Assembly (NCBI GenBank): GCA_903919985.1
Contig: CAIXKG010000030.1
Coordinates: forward strand, 1-46,009
Reading direction: 5' to 3'
From: an uncultured Opitutia bacterium
GTDB lineage: Bacteria > Verrucomicrobiota > Verrucomicrobiia > Opitutales > Opitutaceae
DNA: 46,009 nt
Within the stretch, counting starts at the first letter, position 1. Each line of letters starts with the position of its first letter. Made by a program: the position numbers and the translations under genes. Below the pieces are notes generated by a model that was not told the origin of the DNA, made no database searches, and saw only the letters and a list, made by a program, of their open reading frames with translations. Below are positions 16,759 to 25,118 of the stretch, in pieces.

Positions 16759-17001
16759 ATGCCAACGATCACGATCCAGTACTTCGCCATTCTCCGCGAG
16801 CAACGCGGGATTGCGCAGGAAAAACTCACCACGCCGGCCACCACCCCAGGCGCGCTTTACGAGGAACTCCGCGCACGCCACGGTTTCACGCTGCCAGGCG
16901 ATCGCGTCCGGGCGGCGGTGAATGATGAATTCGTGACTGCCACCGCCACGCTGCACGAAGGCGACCGCGTGGTGTTCATCCCCCCGGTCGCAGGCGGTTG
17001 A
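16759..17001 (+). CDS. moaD: Molybdopterin synthase small subunit MoaD
   Basis: 80 residues from ATG 16759. This ubiquitin-like sulfur carrier starts MPTITIQYFAILREQRG and ends in the required Gly-Gly (PPVAGG), whose C-terminus is thiocarboxylated and donates sulfur to cyclic pyranopterin. Longer in-frame starts (16726, 16468) give extensions foreign to the family. It is followed 115 bases later by its partner moaE. Assignment is firm despite the short length because of the terminal VVFIPPVAGG. Confidence 0.94.
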   Translation: MPTITIQYFAILREQRGIAQEKLTTPATTPGALYEELRARHGFTLPGDRVRAAVNDEFVTATATLHEGDRVVFIPPVAGG

Positions 17002-17049
17002 GTTTTCCCATCGATGGCGTCGACCTCCCCCAATTCCCCCAGTTTAAAC

Positions 17050-17068
17050 GTCACCTATTAAGTGACAT
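17050..17068 (+). repeat. 19-bp palindromic repeat, spacer copy
   Basis: GTCACCTATTAAGTGACAT lies between moaD and moaE. GTCAC and GTGAC are inverted around CTATTAA. The identical 19 bases occur at 27970-27988 inside rlmN. Confidence 0.75.
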
Positions 17069-17116
17069 TCACTCTGACGAGCTCTCCAGTTTTCAAAAAA
17101 TAGCCCCCACCATCCC

Positions 17117-17575
17117 GTGAGTTTTAGTTTTCTCCTTTCAACCACCGCACTCGATCCTGGGGCCTTGGCGCGGGGCTTGCCCGACGTGCGGGCGGGCGCG
17201 GGCGTGACGTTCGAGGGCTGGGTGCGCAATCATAACGACGGCCACCTCGTGCAGTCGCTCGACTATGAAGCCTACCCGCCGCTCGCGGAGAAGGAAGGCG
17301 CGCGCATTCTGGCCGAAGCGCGGGAGAAGTTTCCCGTTTTCGGCGCGGTCTGCGTGCACCGGGTGGGCGCACTCGCGTTGGGCGATCTCGCGGTGTGGGT
17401 CGGCGTCACGGCGGCGCATCGCGGTGCCGCCTTCGATGCGTGCCGCTACATTATCGACGAGGCCAAAGCCCGCGTGCCGATCTGGAAAAAAGAGCACTAC
17501 GCCGACGGCGCCACCGTCTGGATCAACTGCGCCACACGCGGCGACCACGCGGGAGCCACGAACCCGCCGGCTTAG
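17117..17575 (+). CDS. moaE: Molybdopterin synthase large subunit MoaE
   Basis: 152 residues from GTG 17117; no ATG is available before the conserved region. MoaE forms the synthase with MoaD and adds two sulfurs to cyclic pyranopterin monophosphate. Motifs: FEGWVRNHNDG near residue 32, LDYEAYPPLAEKE, HRVGALALGDLAVWVGV, and AKARVPIWKKEHYADG carrying the active-site lysines. Full length. It closes the plus-strand Moco operon; no terminator is obvious behind it. Confidence 0.95.
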   Translation: MSFSFLLSTTALDPGALARGLPDVRAGAGVTFEGWVRNHNDGHLVQSLDYEAYPPLAEKEGARILAEAREKFPVFGAVCVHRVGALALGDLAVWVGVTAAHRGAAFDACRYIIDEAKARVPIWKKEHYADGATVWINCATRGDHAGATNPPA

Positions 17576-17913
17576 CGACCCGGCGGAAATTCATTTTTAC
17601 CGCAGGAAACGGAGCCCATGACGCCGATCATGAGCCAGATCGCGCCGTTTTTTCCGCGCAAAGGCGCTCACGCGGACAAGCAGGCGCAGGAACCCAAGGG
17701 CGCGCCGTAGCCTGCAGTTTTAGGTTTGGAGTTCGGATAATGGAGTCGGAAATTGGGCTGACACCGGACTGAAACGGGTCCTTCAGACTAGGCCGAATGG
17801 TTTGCTAGCCCATCATGATCGATGGCGTGAGGATCGGCCCGCCGTTGATTTCTGACCTCGGCTAAAAACAGATTGGTTTTCCGGGGGGATGCTGCGTACC
17901 TTCCGTCACTTTT
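17576..17913. other. Spacer between moaE and gnd
   Basis: Apart from the doubtful 30-residue frame at 17618-17710 I see no gene. The last 100 bases must hold the gnd promoter; no clean sigma-70 pair is visible, and gnd has no Shine-Dalgarno motif. Confidence 0.45.
17618..17710 (+). CDS. Possible 30-residue small protein, unrecognised
   Basis: ATG 17618 to TAG 17710 encodes a short basic peptide starting MTPIMSQIAPFFPRKG and rich in Lys, Gln and Pro. GGAG at 17611-17614 precedes the ATG by three bases, close for a Shine-Dalgarno but notable because most genes here have none. Third positions are GC-rich, as in real genes. It could be a chance frame or the tail of a decayed gene. I do not recognise it. 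Confidence 0.25.
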   Translation: MTPIMSQIAPFFPRKGAHADKQAQEPKGAP

Positions 17914-19419
17914 ATGGCCAAAACGCACTCTGACATCGGACTCATCGGGCTCGCCGTGATGGGTCAAAACCTCGCGCTCAACATCGCCGATCACGGGTTC
18001 CGAATCTCGGTTTACAACCGCACTACGGAAAAAACCGACAAGTTCGTCGCCGAAAATCCTTCCACGCCGGGCGGCCTTTTTGGCGCGAAGACACTGCCCG
18101 AGTTCGTCCAGTCCCTGGCCAAGCCGCGCAAAATGGTGATCCTCGTGCAGGCCGGCAAGGCCACCGATGCGGTGATCGACGGCCTCGTGCCACTTCTAGA
18201 AAAGGGCGACATCATCATCGATGGCGGCAATGCCCTCTGGACCGATACCATTCGCCGCGAAAAAGTTCTCCGCGAAAAAGGCCTGCGCTTCATCGGCTCC
18301 GGCGTTTCCGGTGGCGAAGAAGGCGCGCGCTTTGGCCCGTCGCTCATGCCCGGCGGCGAGTTCGCCGCGTGGCTTCAGTTGAAGCCAATCTGGGAAGCGA
18401 TTGCCGCGAAGGTCGATGCGAAGACCGGTAAACCCATCATGGGCGCCACGCCTGGCCATCCCGTCAGCGGCGGCGTGCCCTGCACCACTTACATCGGCGA
18501 AAATGGCGCCGGCCATTATGTGAAGATGGTTCACAACGGCATCGAATACGGCGACATGCAGATGATCTGTGAGGCCTACGCCTTGATGCAGGGTCTCCTC
18601 GGTCTAAAACCGGCGGAAATGGGCGCGATTTTCTCCGATTGGAACACCGGCATTCTCGATAGTTTCCTGATCGAGATCACAGCCGACATCCTCAAGCAGA
18701 AGGATCCGATGACGAAGAAAAAGGCGTTCGTGGACGTCGTGCTCGACACCGCCGGCCAGAAAGGCACGGGCAAATGGACCTCGACCAACGCGCTCGACAT
18801 GGGCGTGCCGGCGCCAACCGTCGCCGAAGCGGTGTTCGCGCGTTGCATCAGTGCGATCAAGGACGAGCGCGTAGCCGCCTCAAAAATTCTCAAGGGCCCG
18901 AAGCGCAAATACCGCGGTTCAAAGAAAGCCCTCATCGCGGCGATCCACGACGCGTTGTACTGCTCAAAAATCTGTTCCTATGCGCAGGGTTTCCAGCTCA
19001 TGCGCGCCGCGCAGACCGAGTTCAACTGGAAGCTTAATTTCGGCGAGATCGCACAAATTTTCCGCGGTGGCTGCATCATCCGCGCCGCATTCTTGCAAAA
19101 AATCACCGAGGCCTACGCGCGGAACCCGAACCTCGCAAATCTGCTGCTCGATCCTTACTTCAACAAGACCGTGAAGCAGGCGCAGGAAAACTGGCGTCAT
19201 GTCGTGTCGCTCGCCGCCGAGTGTGGCGTGGCGTCCCCCACGTTTAGTTCGGCGCTCGCCTACTACGACAGCTACCGCTCGGCCCGTTTGCCCGCTAATC
19301 TGCTCCAGGCGCAGCGCGATTATTTCGGCGCCCACACGTACGAGCGCGTCGACCAGCCGCGCGGAAAATTCTTCCACATCGACTGGCCCGAAGCGTCACG
19401 CCCACAGATCGAAGCTTAA
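17914..19419 (+). CDS. gnd: 6-phosphogluconate dehydrogenase, decarboxylating
   Basis: 501 residues from ATG 17914. The enzyme oxidises 6-phosphogluconate to ribulose 5-phosphate and CO2 in the pentose phosphate pathway, usually making NADPH. The N-terminal Rossmann motif is [20 protein letters not shown], followed by the substrate signature with DGGNALW near residue 108, [21 protein letters not shown] near 128, [16 protein letters not shown] near 195, and the long C-terminal domain with KGTGKWTS near 286. This is the long (E. coli-type) form. It stands alone and ends in a perfect palindromic terminator. Confidence 0.97.
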   Translation: MAKTHSDIGLIGLAVMGQNLALNIADHGFRISVYNRTTEKTDKFVAENPSTPGGLFGAKTLPEFVQSLAKPRKMVILVQAGKATDAVIDGLVPLLEKGDIIIDGGNALWTDTIRREKVLREKGLRFIGSGVSGGEEGARFGPSLMPGGEFAAWLQLKPIWEAIAAKVDAKTGKPIMGATPGHPVSGGVPCTTYIGENGAGHYVKMVHNGIEYGDMQMICEAYALMQGLLGLKPAEMGAIFSDWNTGILDSFLIEITADILKQKDPMTKKKAFVDVVLDTAGQKGTGKWTSTNALDMGVPAPTVAEAVFARCISAIKDERVAASKILKGPKRKYRGSKKALIAAIHDALYCSKICSYAQGFQLMRAAQTEFNWKLNFGEIAQIFRGGCIIRAAFLQKITEAYARNPNLANLLLDPYFNKTVKQAQENWRHVVSLAAECGVASPTFSSALAYYDSYRSARLPANLLQAQRDYFGAHTYERVDQPRGKFFHIDWPEASRPQIEA

Positions 19420-19450
19420 GCTAGCTTAAACCTCGCAGTCCGACTCGATC

Positions 19451-19483
19451 AAAATCCCCGGGAAATTTCCCGGGGATTTTTTT
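19451..19483. terminator. Perfect 30-bp palindromic terminator after gnd
   Basis: Bases 19451-19480 are exactly their own reverse complement: AAAATCCCCGGGAAA followed by TTTCCCGGGGATTTT, then TTT. It works as an A-tract/hairpin/T-tract in both directions, ending gnd and able to stop read-through from gmk, which converges on it. Confidence 0.9.
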
Positions 19484-19642
19484 GCTTCTGTGCAATCGAG
19501 GCGAGCTGAAACGGATTCATCAAATGCGGTGTCGCTAACGCAGGAGCGGCGGCGTCTCCGCCCGCCGAAATGAGGACGCCAAACCCGGCTGGCAGGGTCG
19601 CCTGCCGCTACGCAAAACCGGCAGGGAAAAACTTAACCCGCT

Positions 19643-20272
19643 CTAATCCGCCGCCGCCTTCACCCGCGCTTTGGCCAAAATCCCGAGCAGCGCGGCAAAA
19701 TCTTCATCGCGCGAACGGCTGTGAATGATGAAGTCGAACTTCTCGGCCTCGCGCAATTCGGCTTCCGCCGTCGCCATCCGCCGCGCAATCTCCTCCTCGC
19801 TGTCCTGACCGCGGCTACGGATACGTTCCACGAGTTGCGCGTGATCGAGCACGATGAAAACCGTGGACATCGTCCGCCGCAGCGCGGGTCGTGCGACGGC
19901 CGCCCGTCGCAGGCTCGCCACGCCCTGCACATCGAGATTGATCGCGAGACTTTGGCCCGCGGCGAGCGGCGCCAGCACGCTCGACGCCAGCGTGCCGTAA
20001 CGCCGGTCGCCGTGGACCCACGCCCATTCTAAAAATTCTCCGGCCGCAATCTTCGCATCGAACTGGGCCGGCGTCAGAAAATGGTAATGACAGCCATCCA
20101 CTTCGCCCGGCCGCGGCGCCCTCGTCGTGCTCGTGATCACCCGCGAAAATCCCGGCGCCTCGCCCACCAGCCGCTCGCACAACGTGCTCTTCCCCGAGCC
20201 CGCGGGCCCAGCGATTACCATCAACACCGCTGCGGGAGTTCCCTGATCCGGCTGTGACACGTGCTCGGTCAT
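19643..20272 (-). CDS. gmk: Guanylate kinase
   Basis: 209 residues from ATG 20272; a TTG four codons upstream overlaps the preceding gene. It phosphorylates GMP to GDP. The P-loop is GPAGSGKST near residue 22, the GMP-binding region includes STTRAPRPGEVDGCHYHF and EFLEWAWVHGDRRYGT, and the lid region follows with the usual basic residues (RIRSRG). Normal length, cytoplasmic. It starts eight bases after the stop of an unknown membrane protein and belongs to the miaB-membrane protein-gmk transcript. Confidence 0.95.
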   Translation of the reverse strand: MTEHVSQPDQGTPAAVLMVIAGPAGSGKSTLCERLVGEAPGFSRVITSTTRAPRPGEVDGCHYHFLTPAQFDAKIAAGEFLEWAWVHGDRRYGTLASSVLAPLAAGQSLAINLDVQGVASLRRAAVARPALRRTMSTVFIVLDHAQLVERIRSRGQDSEEEIARRMATAEAELREAEKFDFIIHSRSRDEDFAALLGILAKARVKAAAD

Positions 20273-20280
20273 GACACCGC

Positions 20281-20820
20281 TCAATAAGTGAACGCCGTGC
20301 CGCAGAGTAGCAGACCGTACGCCGCCAGGATGCCGCCGGCGATTCGTGCACGACCCGGCCGAACCAACAGCCAGCCGATAAAATCGCGCAGACGGTACGG
20401 TTGCGCTCCAAGCCAGATCGCACCGGCGATCGCAATGTACACCAGTGCGACCATCAGCAGCCGCTGCGGCTTATCGTATTCCATGTACGCCGCATCGAGC
20501 AACGGCATCGCACCCAACAACACCAAAGCACACAGCCCGCGCACCGAGAGAAAATCCGGCACGCACTTGAAAGCCAGCACGGCGACCATCGCAAAACCGA
20601 TGAACAAATACGTCCGATACTCTCCAAAGTCCGCCATGGAAAGGTGCCAGATGTTATAAAGGAACCACGCCGCGCCGGCCCCGAAAAAAACGCCGGCCGC
20701 CGGCATCGAGCGCGGAAAAGCCTTCAGGGCCGAGCTCACCATCGAGCCCCCGAGTGCGAGCGGCACGCCGAGCGCGAGCAGAATCAGGCCGGGGATGAGC
20801 GTGGCGAGCGTGAGGGTCAT
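20281..20820 (-). CDS. Unrecognised multi-pass membrane protein between miaB and gmk
   Basis: 179 residues from ATG 20820. I see about six hydrophobic segments: LATLIPGLILLALGVPLALG (3-24), AAGVFFGAGAAWFLYNIW, TYLFIGFAMVAVLAFKCV, LCALVLLGAMPLLDAAYM, LLMVALVYIAIAGAIWLGA, and a last one near GGILAAYGLLLCGTAF. No motif of a known transporter or enzyme is visible. The tight packing between miaB (27 bases upstream) and gmk (8 bases downstream) shows that it is a real, expressed gene. It may be a conserved family limited to this lineage. Confidence 0.85.
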   Translation of the reverse strand: MTLTLATLIPGLILLALGVPLALGGSMVSSALKAFPRSMPAAGVFFGAGAAWFLYNIWHLSMADFGEYRTYLFIGFAMVAVLAFKCVPDFLSVRGLCALVLLGAMPLLDAAYMEYDKPQRLLMVALVYIAIAGAIWLGAQPYRLRDFIGWLLVRPGRARIAGGILAAYGLLLCGTAFTY

Positions 20821-20847
20821 GTTTGAAAATCGTCGCGGTGCTCCCGA

Positions 20848-22257
20848 TCAAACCTCCACGCCGCTGAGCGCCAGCTCGCCGTACAGCGTGCTCACGGTCG
20901 CCCGGTCGATCTTCAACGGCACGAGCTGACCGATCAGCCGCGGGCTCGCGTCGAACACGCAAACGCGGTTGCCCCGCGTGCGGCCGGTAAAGCGGCGGCC
21001 GGTTTTATCCGGTCCTTCGACCAACACTTCTTCGACCGTGCCAATCAGCGTCGCCGTGCGGCGCAGTGAGTTTTGCTGCAACACGCCGAGCAGCGTCGCG
21101 TTGCGCGCTTCTTTTACTTCGTCCGGAATTTGATCGCCCAGTATCGCCGCCGGCGTGCCCGTCCGAATCGAATATTTGAAAATATAGGCCATGTCGTAGT
21201 CCGCCCGCTCGAAAAGATCACGCGTCTCGGCGAAATCCTCCTCGGTTTCACCCGGGAATCCCACAATCACATCCGTCGAAAAATACATATCGGGGCGCAC
21301 CGCCCGCAACGATTCGACAATCTCGAAGTAACGCTCGCGCGTGTACGGCCGGTTCATCGCGCGCAGCATCCGGTTGCTGCCCGACTGCATCGGCAGATGC
21401 ACGTAACCGCAAAGCTTGGGGAGCCGGCCATACGCCTCGACCAGATCCTGTTTAAAACCGCGCGGATGCGGTGACGTGAAACGGATCCGCTCAATCCCGT
21501 CGATCGCATGAACGCGCTCCAGGAGCTGCACAAACGGCGAAATCCCGCCCGTGTGCGTGTAGTCGCGCCGCCCATAACTCGTCACGATTTGCCCGAGCAA
21601 GGTCACCTCGCGTACGCCACGGGCCGCGAGCGACCGGCACTCCGCCACGATGTCGTCCATCGGACGCGAGCGTTCGTCGCCCCGCGTTTTCGGCACGATG
21701 CAGAACGAGCAGTCCATGTTGCAGCCCTGCTGAATGGAAACGAAGGCGCTCACTTGCGGCGGGATGTCCACGCCCTCGACCCCATCAGCCGTCAAATTTT
21801 CTACGTCCTGCGCTAGCACGTGATCGCGAATCGTATTTTGCGAACCCGCTTCCTCCGCAATGTCCACAATGCTTGTCGCCAATGGCACGCCCGCCGCCCG
21901 CGCCGCCCGGATGTTTTCCAAATACTCCGGCACCTGGTGAAATTTCTGCGTGCCGACAATCAGGTCGAGATCAGGCAGTTTATCCAGAAGTTCGGCCCCA
22001 CGGTTTTGCGCCATGCAGCCGAGAATCCCGATGACGAACTCCGGCTGCCGTTTTTTTCGGTGCAACAGGTACGAAGCCTTGCCGATCGCTTTCTGTTCCG
22101 CCGCGTCGCGCACGCTGCAGGTGTTAAGCAGCAGGACATCGCAATCGTCCTCGCTCGCCACGATCCGGTAGCCCCGCGCGCGCAGCATCGCCGCGACCGC
22201 CTCGCTGTCGCGCTCGTTCATCTGGCACCCGTAGGTTTTGATATGGACCCGGTTCAT
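20848..22257 (-). CDS. miaB: tRNA-2-methylthio-N6-dimethylallyladenosine synthase MiaB
   Basis: 469 residues from ATG 22257 (the TTG at 22299 is not needed). It adds a methylthio group to i6A37 of tRNAs. Domains in order: UPF0004 with cysteines in IKTYGCQMN, LLLNTCSVR and GILGCMAQ; radical SAM with CNMDCSFCIVP near residue 180; C-terminal TRAM. The usual LLGQNVNSYG appears as LLGQIVTSYG, a small departure, but the other motifs (MQSGSNRMLRAMNRPYTRE, DVIVGFPGETEEDF) point to MiaB rather than RimO or MtaB. First gene of a three-gene transcript. Confidence 0.95.
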   Translation of the reverse strand: MNRVHIKTYGCQMNERDSEAVAAMLRARGYRIVASEDDCDVLLLNTCSVRDAAEQKAIGKASYLLHRKKRQPEFVIGILGCMAQNRGAELLDKLPDLDLIVGTQKFHQVPEYLENIRAARAAGVPLATSIVDIAEEAGSQNTIRDHVLAQDVENLTADGVEGVDIPPQVSAFVSIQQGCNMDCSFCIVPKTRGDERSRPMDDIVAECRSLAARGVREVTLLGQIVTSYGRRDYTHTGGISPFVQLLERVHAIDGIERIRFTSPHPRGFKQDLVEAYGRLPKLCGYVHLPMQSGSNRMLRAMNRPYTRERYFEIVESLRAVRPDMYFSTDVIVGFPGETEEDFAETRDLFERADYDMAYIFKYSIRTGTPAAILGDQIPDEVKEARNATLLGVLQQNSLRRTATLIGTVEEVLVEGPDKTGRRFTGRTRGNRVCVFDASPRLIGQLVPLKIDRATVSTLYGELALSGVEV

Positions 22258-22422
22258 CCGCAGAACCGGTTTAAGTAAACGCCCCGTCCGGAGGGTCAAA
22301 CGGGAAACGGCTCGGAAGGGTGGCCGGAGTAAAGCGAGGCTCTGCCCGGCGGACCGGATTTCTTCCTATGCAACGGCGCCTGCGAGCTTGCCGCCACGAA
22401 AAGGGGTTCTGACGTTTGTCGC

Positions 22423-23775
22423 ATGCGGCTCTGTTTCCTTCAATGGTTAGGCCTAATTTGGTTTCAAATGCTGGCGCTCTCGGCGGTCGAACCCGATGCG
22501 ATCGTCGTCATCGTCGGCGATCAACACTCCGCCTACGAGCGCACGGCCCAATTCGTCGCGCACGTCGACCGGCTCCACGCCGCGCACCCGGGTGTGCCAC
22601 TCGCGGTGCTCATCGACGGGGACTCTTTGGAATATGGCAACGTCGTCGCCCGCCGCAGCGCCGGCGCGATCGATTTTGCGATGTTCGCCGCGCTCGCCCA
22701 ACGCGCGCCCACCATTCTCAACCTCGGCAATCACGAGCCTGAATTCTACGCCGTAGACGACACCGTCGCGCGCATCCAGGCCACCGGCGTCACCGTCATC
22801 AGCAACCTCGTCGATCGCGCCACGCAGGCGCCGTTCGCACCCGCCTCGACCCGGCTGCTTCTGGGCGCGCGCGAAGCGGTGGTCGTGGGACTCGCAACCG
22901 ATCACCTCAACACCTACCGGGCCGCTGTTCGTCCCTCGCTCGATGTGAGCGATCCCCTCGCTTGGGCACAGAAAAATTTTCCTGCACTGCTCAAGACTGC
23001 GCCCCTGGCCATCGTTCTGACTCACACCGGCGTGCAAACCGACCGCGCACTGCTCCCGCTGATTCCCGACGGAACGCTCTTCGCGGGCGCGCACAATCAC
23101 CTCCGCTTTGTCCATCACACGGGCCGCACCGTTTACTTCCAGTCTGGCTCGTGGAACGAATCTTTTTCCCTCGCTATGCTCCACGCCACCGATGCCGGGC
23201 CGCGCTGGGAGGTTGAACAAATTCCGATCGCGCTCACCGATCCCGCCGATCCCGCACTCGCCGCGCTGATCCGGGAAACCAACGCAAAATATCTCACCGC
23301 CGACGACCTGGTAGTTGTCGGCCATACCGCCAAAGCGCTTTCACCGATCGAAGCGGCGCGCTGGGTCGCCGCCCAAGTCCGTACGGGCGCGGGTGTCGAC
23401 GCCGCGGCCATCGGCAATACCACCTTCGGCGCCGGCTTGCCCGAGGGGGAAGTCACGCGCGTCGCGTTCGATGCCTGCGTGCGTTTTGAAGGCACGATCT
23501 GTATCGCGGAAGTCACCGGAGCCCAACTCGCCGCCATCCTCGCAACGGCCAATCAAGGTCCCGAGACCCCATTCGCCGAACGCCACGGCGAATATCTGGC
23601 CGCTGCCGGTCCGGCCACCATCGATCCGGCGCGCACCTACCGCCTCGCCACAACCGACTTCGTGGCCAACAACCCCAAGAGTTACGACCTCTCGCCGCAG
23701 ATTATTTTTCAGACGCAGCCCGCGCTGAAGCTCAAGGCGCTCGTCGCTGCGGCCCTCTCCACTCCACCTCGCTGA
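22423..23775 (+). CDS. Secreted metallophosphoesterase / 5'-nucleotidase-like protein
   Basis: 450 residues from ATG 22423 with a hydrophobic leader (residues 1-22). The N-terminal calcineurin-like domain carries the metal ligands in order: VGDQHS (Asp-33, His-35), IDGDSLEYGN (Asp-67), LGNHE (Asn-103, His-104), LTHTG and GAHNHL. A C-terminal domain from about residue 290 resembles the 5'-nucleotidase substrate-binding domain (IGNTTFGAGLPEGEVT, ITGxQL-like EVTGAQLAAIL). Such enzymes hydrolyse nucleotides or related phosphoesters in the periplasm. It diverges from miaB. The first motif has Gln between Asp and His, as in other family members. Confidence 0.88.
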   Translation: MRLCFLQWLGLIWFQMLALSAVEPDAIVVIVGDQHSAYERTAQFVAHVDRLHAAHPGVPLAVLIDGDSLEYGNVVARRSAGAIDFAMFAALAQRAPTILNLGNHEPEFYAVDDTVARIQATGVTVISNLVDRATQAPFAPASTRLLLGAREAVVVGLATDHLNTYRAAVRPSLDVSDPLAWAQKNFPALLKTAPLAIVLTHTGVQTDRALLPLIPDGTLFAGAHNHLRFVHHTGRTVYFQSGSWNESFSLAMLHATDAGPRWEVEQIPIALTDPADPALAALIRETNAKYLTADDLVVVGHTAKALSPIEAARWVAAQVRTGAGVDAAAIGNTTFGAGLPEGEVTRVAFDACVRFEGTICIAEVTGAQLAAILATANQGPETPFAERHGEYLAAAGPATIDPARTYRLATTDFVANNPKSYDLSPQIIFQTQPALKLKALVAAALSTPPR

Positions 23776-23827
23776 CGCACCCGCGACGCGTCTGGCGCTG
23801 GCCGAAAATTGTGCCAACGTTTCGTCC

Positions 23828-24835
23828 ATGTTCGCCGCCTCGCGATTTTACGTCCGCGCCCTCGCCGGCTTGAGCGCGCTGATGACCTTCTCGTTCGCCG
23901 CGGACTCAACGCCGGGCCCCGCACCTGCTTCGGCCACGCCCTCCGCGCCCTCGACCGACGACCTTTTCGCCCTCGGCCAGCAACTCTTCGAGCAATTCGC
24001 CCCGGCGGAAATCAAGGCGCAGTACGAGTTTCCGTCGAAGTCGCACTGGGACGAATTCGCCACGCGGCTCCAACGCGCCCTCGAAGGCGACGACCTGCGC
24101 GCTCTCACCGCGTATGCGCCCGAAGGTCGCGCCGCACTGACGGCACTTCGTCTTTTTCCTGAGTACGACGACTATGCCGACTGGCTCGCCGCGCGCCTCG
24201 ACGAAATCGAAGCCGCTGGACCGCTGACCACGCCTTCGACCACCCCGCTACCGCCCCGCGCGCTACCGCGGCCACCCATCGAAAACCAAAAATCGGAAAT
24301 CGGAAATTCTCCCGCCGTTCCCTATTACGATCTCTGGCTCGCTCGAGCCCGCGGTCGTCCATCGCCCGCGGCCGCGGCTGCGTTGATGCCCCGCCTGCGC
24401 GCCGCGTTCACCGCGGAACGCGTGCCCGCCGAACTCGCCTGGCTCGCCGAGGCCGAGTCGATGATGAATCCCTCTGCTCGCAGTCCGACCGGCGCGCGCG
24501 GACTTTTTCAACTCATGCCGGACACCGCCAAGGAACAGGGCCTCGGCACGTTTCTGCCGGACGAACGCACCGATCCCGATAAGTCCGCCCGTGCCGCCGC
24601 TCGTTTACTCCGCGGCCACTACGAAAAATTCGGCAGCTGGCCCCTCGCCCTCGCGGCCTACAATGCCGGTTCCGGCCGCGTGGCGCGTCTCCTTGAAAAA
24701 TCTCCGACGAAAACCTACGCCAGCATCGCGTCTTCGCTCCCCGCGGAAACCCGCTTGTACGTTCCCAAGGTTTGCGCGCTCATCGCGACCCGCGCCGGCG
24801 TCGCCCCCGAAGCCATTCTCCCGCCGCGATCGTAG
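23828..24835 (+). CDS. Secreted lytic transglycosylase (SLT domain)
   Basis: 335 residues from ATG 23828. A signal peptide ends near Ala-25. The C-terminal goose-lysozyme-like SLT domain starts near residue 195: ELAWLAEAESMMNPSARS with catalytic Glu-210, TGARGLFQLMPDTA, and LAAYNAGSGRVARLL. It cleaves peptidoglycan with formation of 1,6-anhydro-MurNAc. No LysM domain is present, which separates it from classical MltD. A Pro-rich linker (132-150) runs into an AT-rich coding patch (residues 151-161, bases 24278-24310) unlike its neighbours. It follows the phosphoesterase by 52 bases. Confidence 0.9.
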   Translation: MFAASRFYVRALAGLSALMTFSFAADSTPGPAPASATPSAPSTDDLFALGQQLFEQFAPAEIKAQYEFPSKSHWDEFATRLQRALEGDDLRALTAYAPEGRAALTALRLFPEYDDYADWLAARLDEIEAAGPLTTPSTTPLPPRALPRPPIENQKSEIGNSPAVPYYDLWLARARGRPSPAAAAALMPRLRAAFTAERVPAELAWLAEAESMMNPSARSPTGARGLFQLMPDTAKEQGLGTFLPDERTDPDKSARAAARLLRGHYEKFGSWPLALAAYNAGSGRVARLLEKSPTKTYASIASSLPAETRLYVPKVCALIATRAGVAPEAILPPRS

Positions 24836-24841
24836 CTGATT

Positions 24842-24872
24842 TTTTCGCCACCCACCCACCGCGGGGCGAAAA
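24842..24872 (+). terminator. Possible weak terminator after the lytic transglycosylase
   Basis: TTTTCGCC (24842-24849) pairs with GGCGAAAA (24865-24872) across a 15-base loop, seven bases after the stop. Only a short ATATTT follows, so termination efficiency is doubtful. Confidence 0.4.
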
Positions 24873-25118
24873 TATTTACCGTCACGATGGACGTTGTCAT
24901 CGTCGCCTTTGGCCAGAAATCTCGCCACGCGATGCACGTTCCACCACCTCGTCCGACGTTTCGTTTTCGCTTTGATTACCTGCTCGCGCTCAGCCGGTGT
25001 TTTTTCAATCCGCTCACGGGGTCCCTGCTCCCAACTATGCCGGGCGTTAACCGGCGACGGCCAAAGGGGAGCGAAATTGGAGGCGATGGGCTTTTCCCCA
25101 ACCTTTAATTCCATCTCC

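Noticed and set aside
24887-25108. 73-codon frame between the transglycosylase and the rhombosortase
   Set aside because: Mixed third-position use, no recognised family, and it overlaps the leader of the rhombosortase gene.
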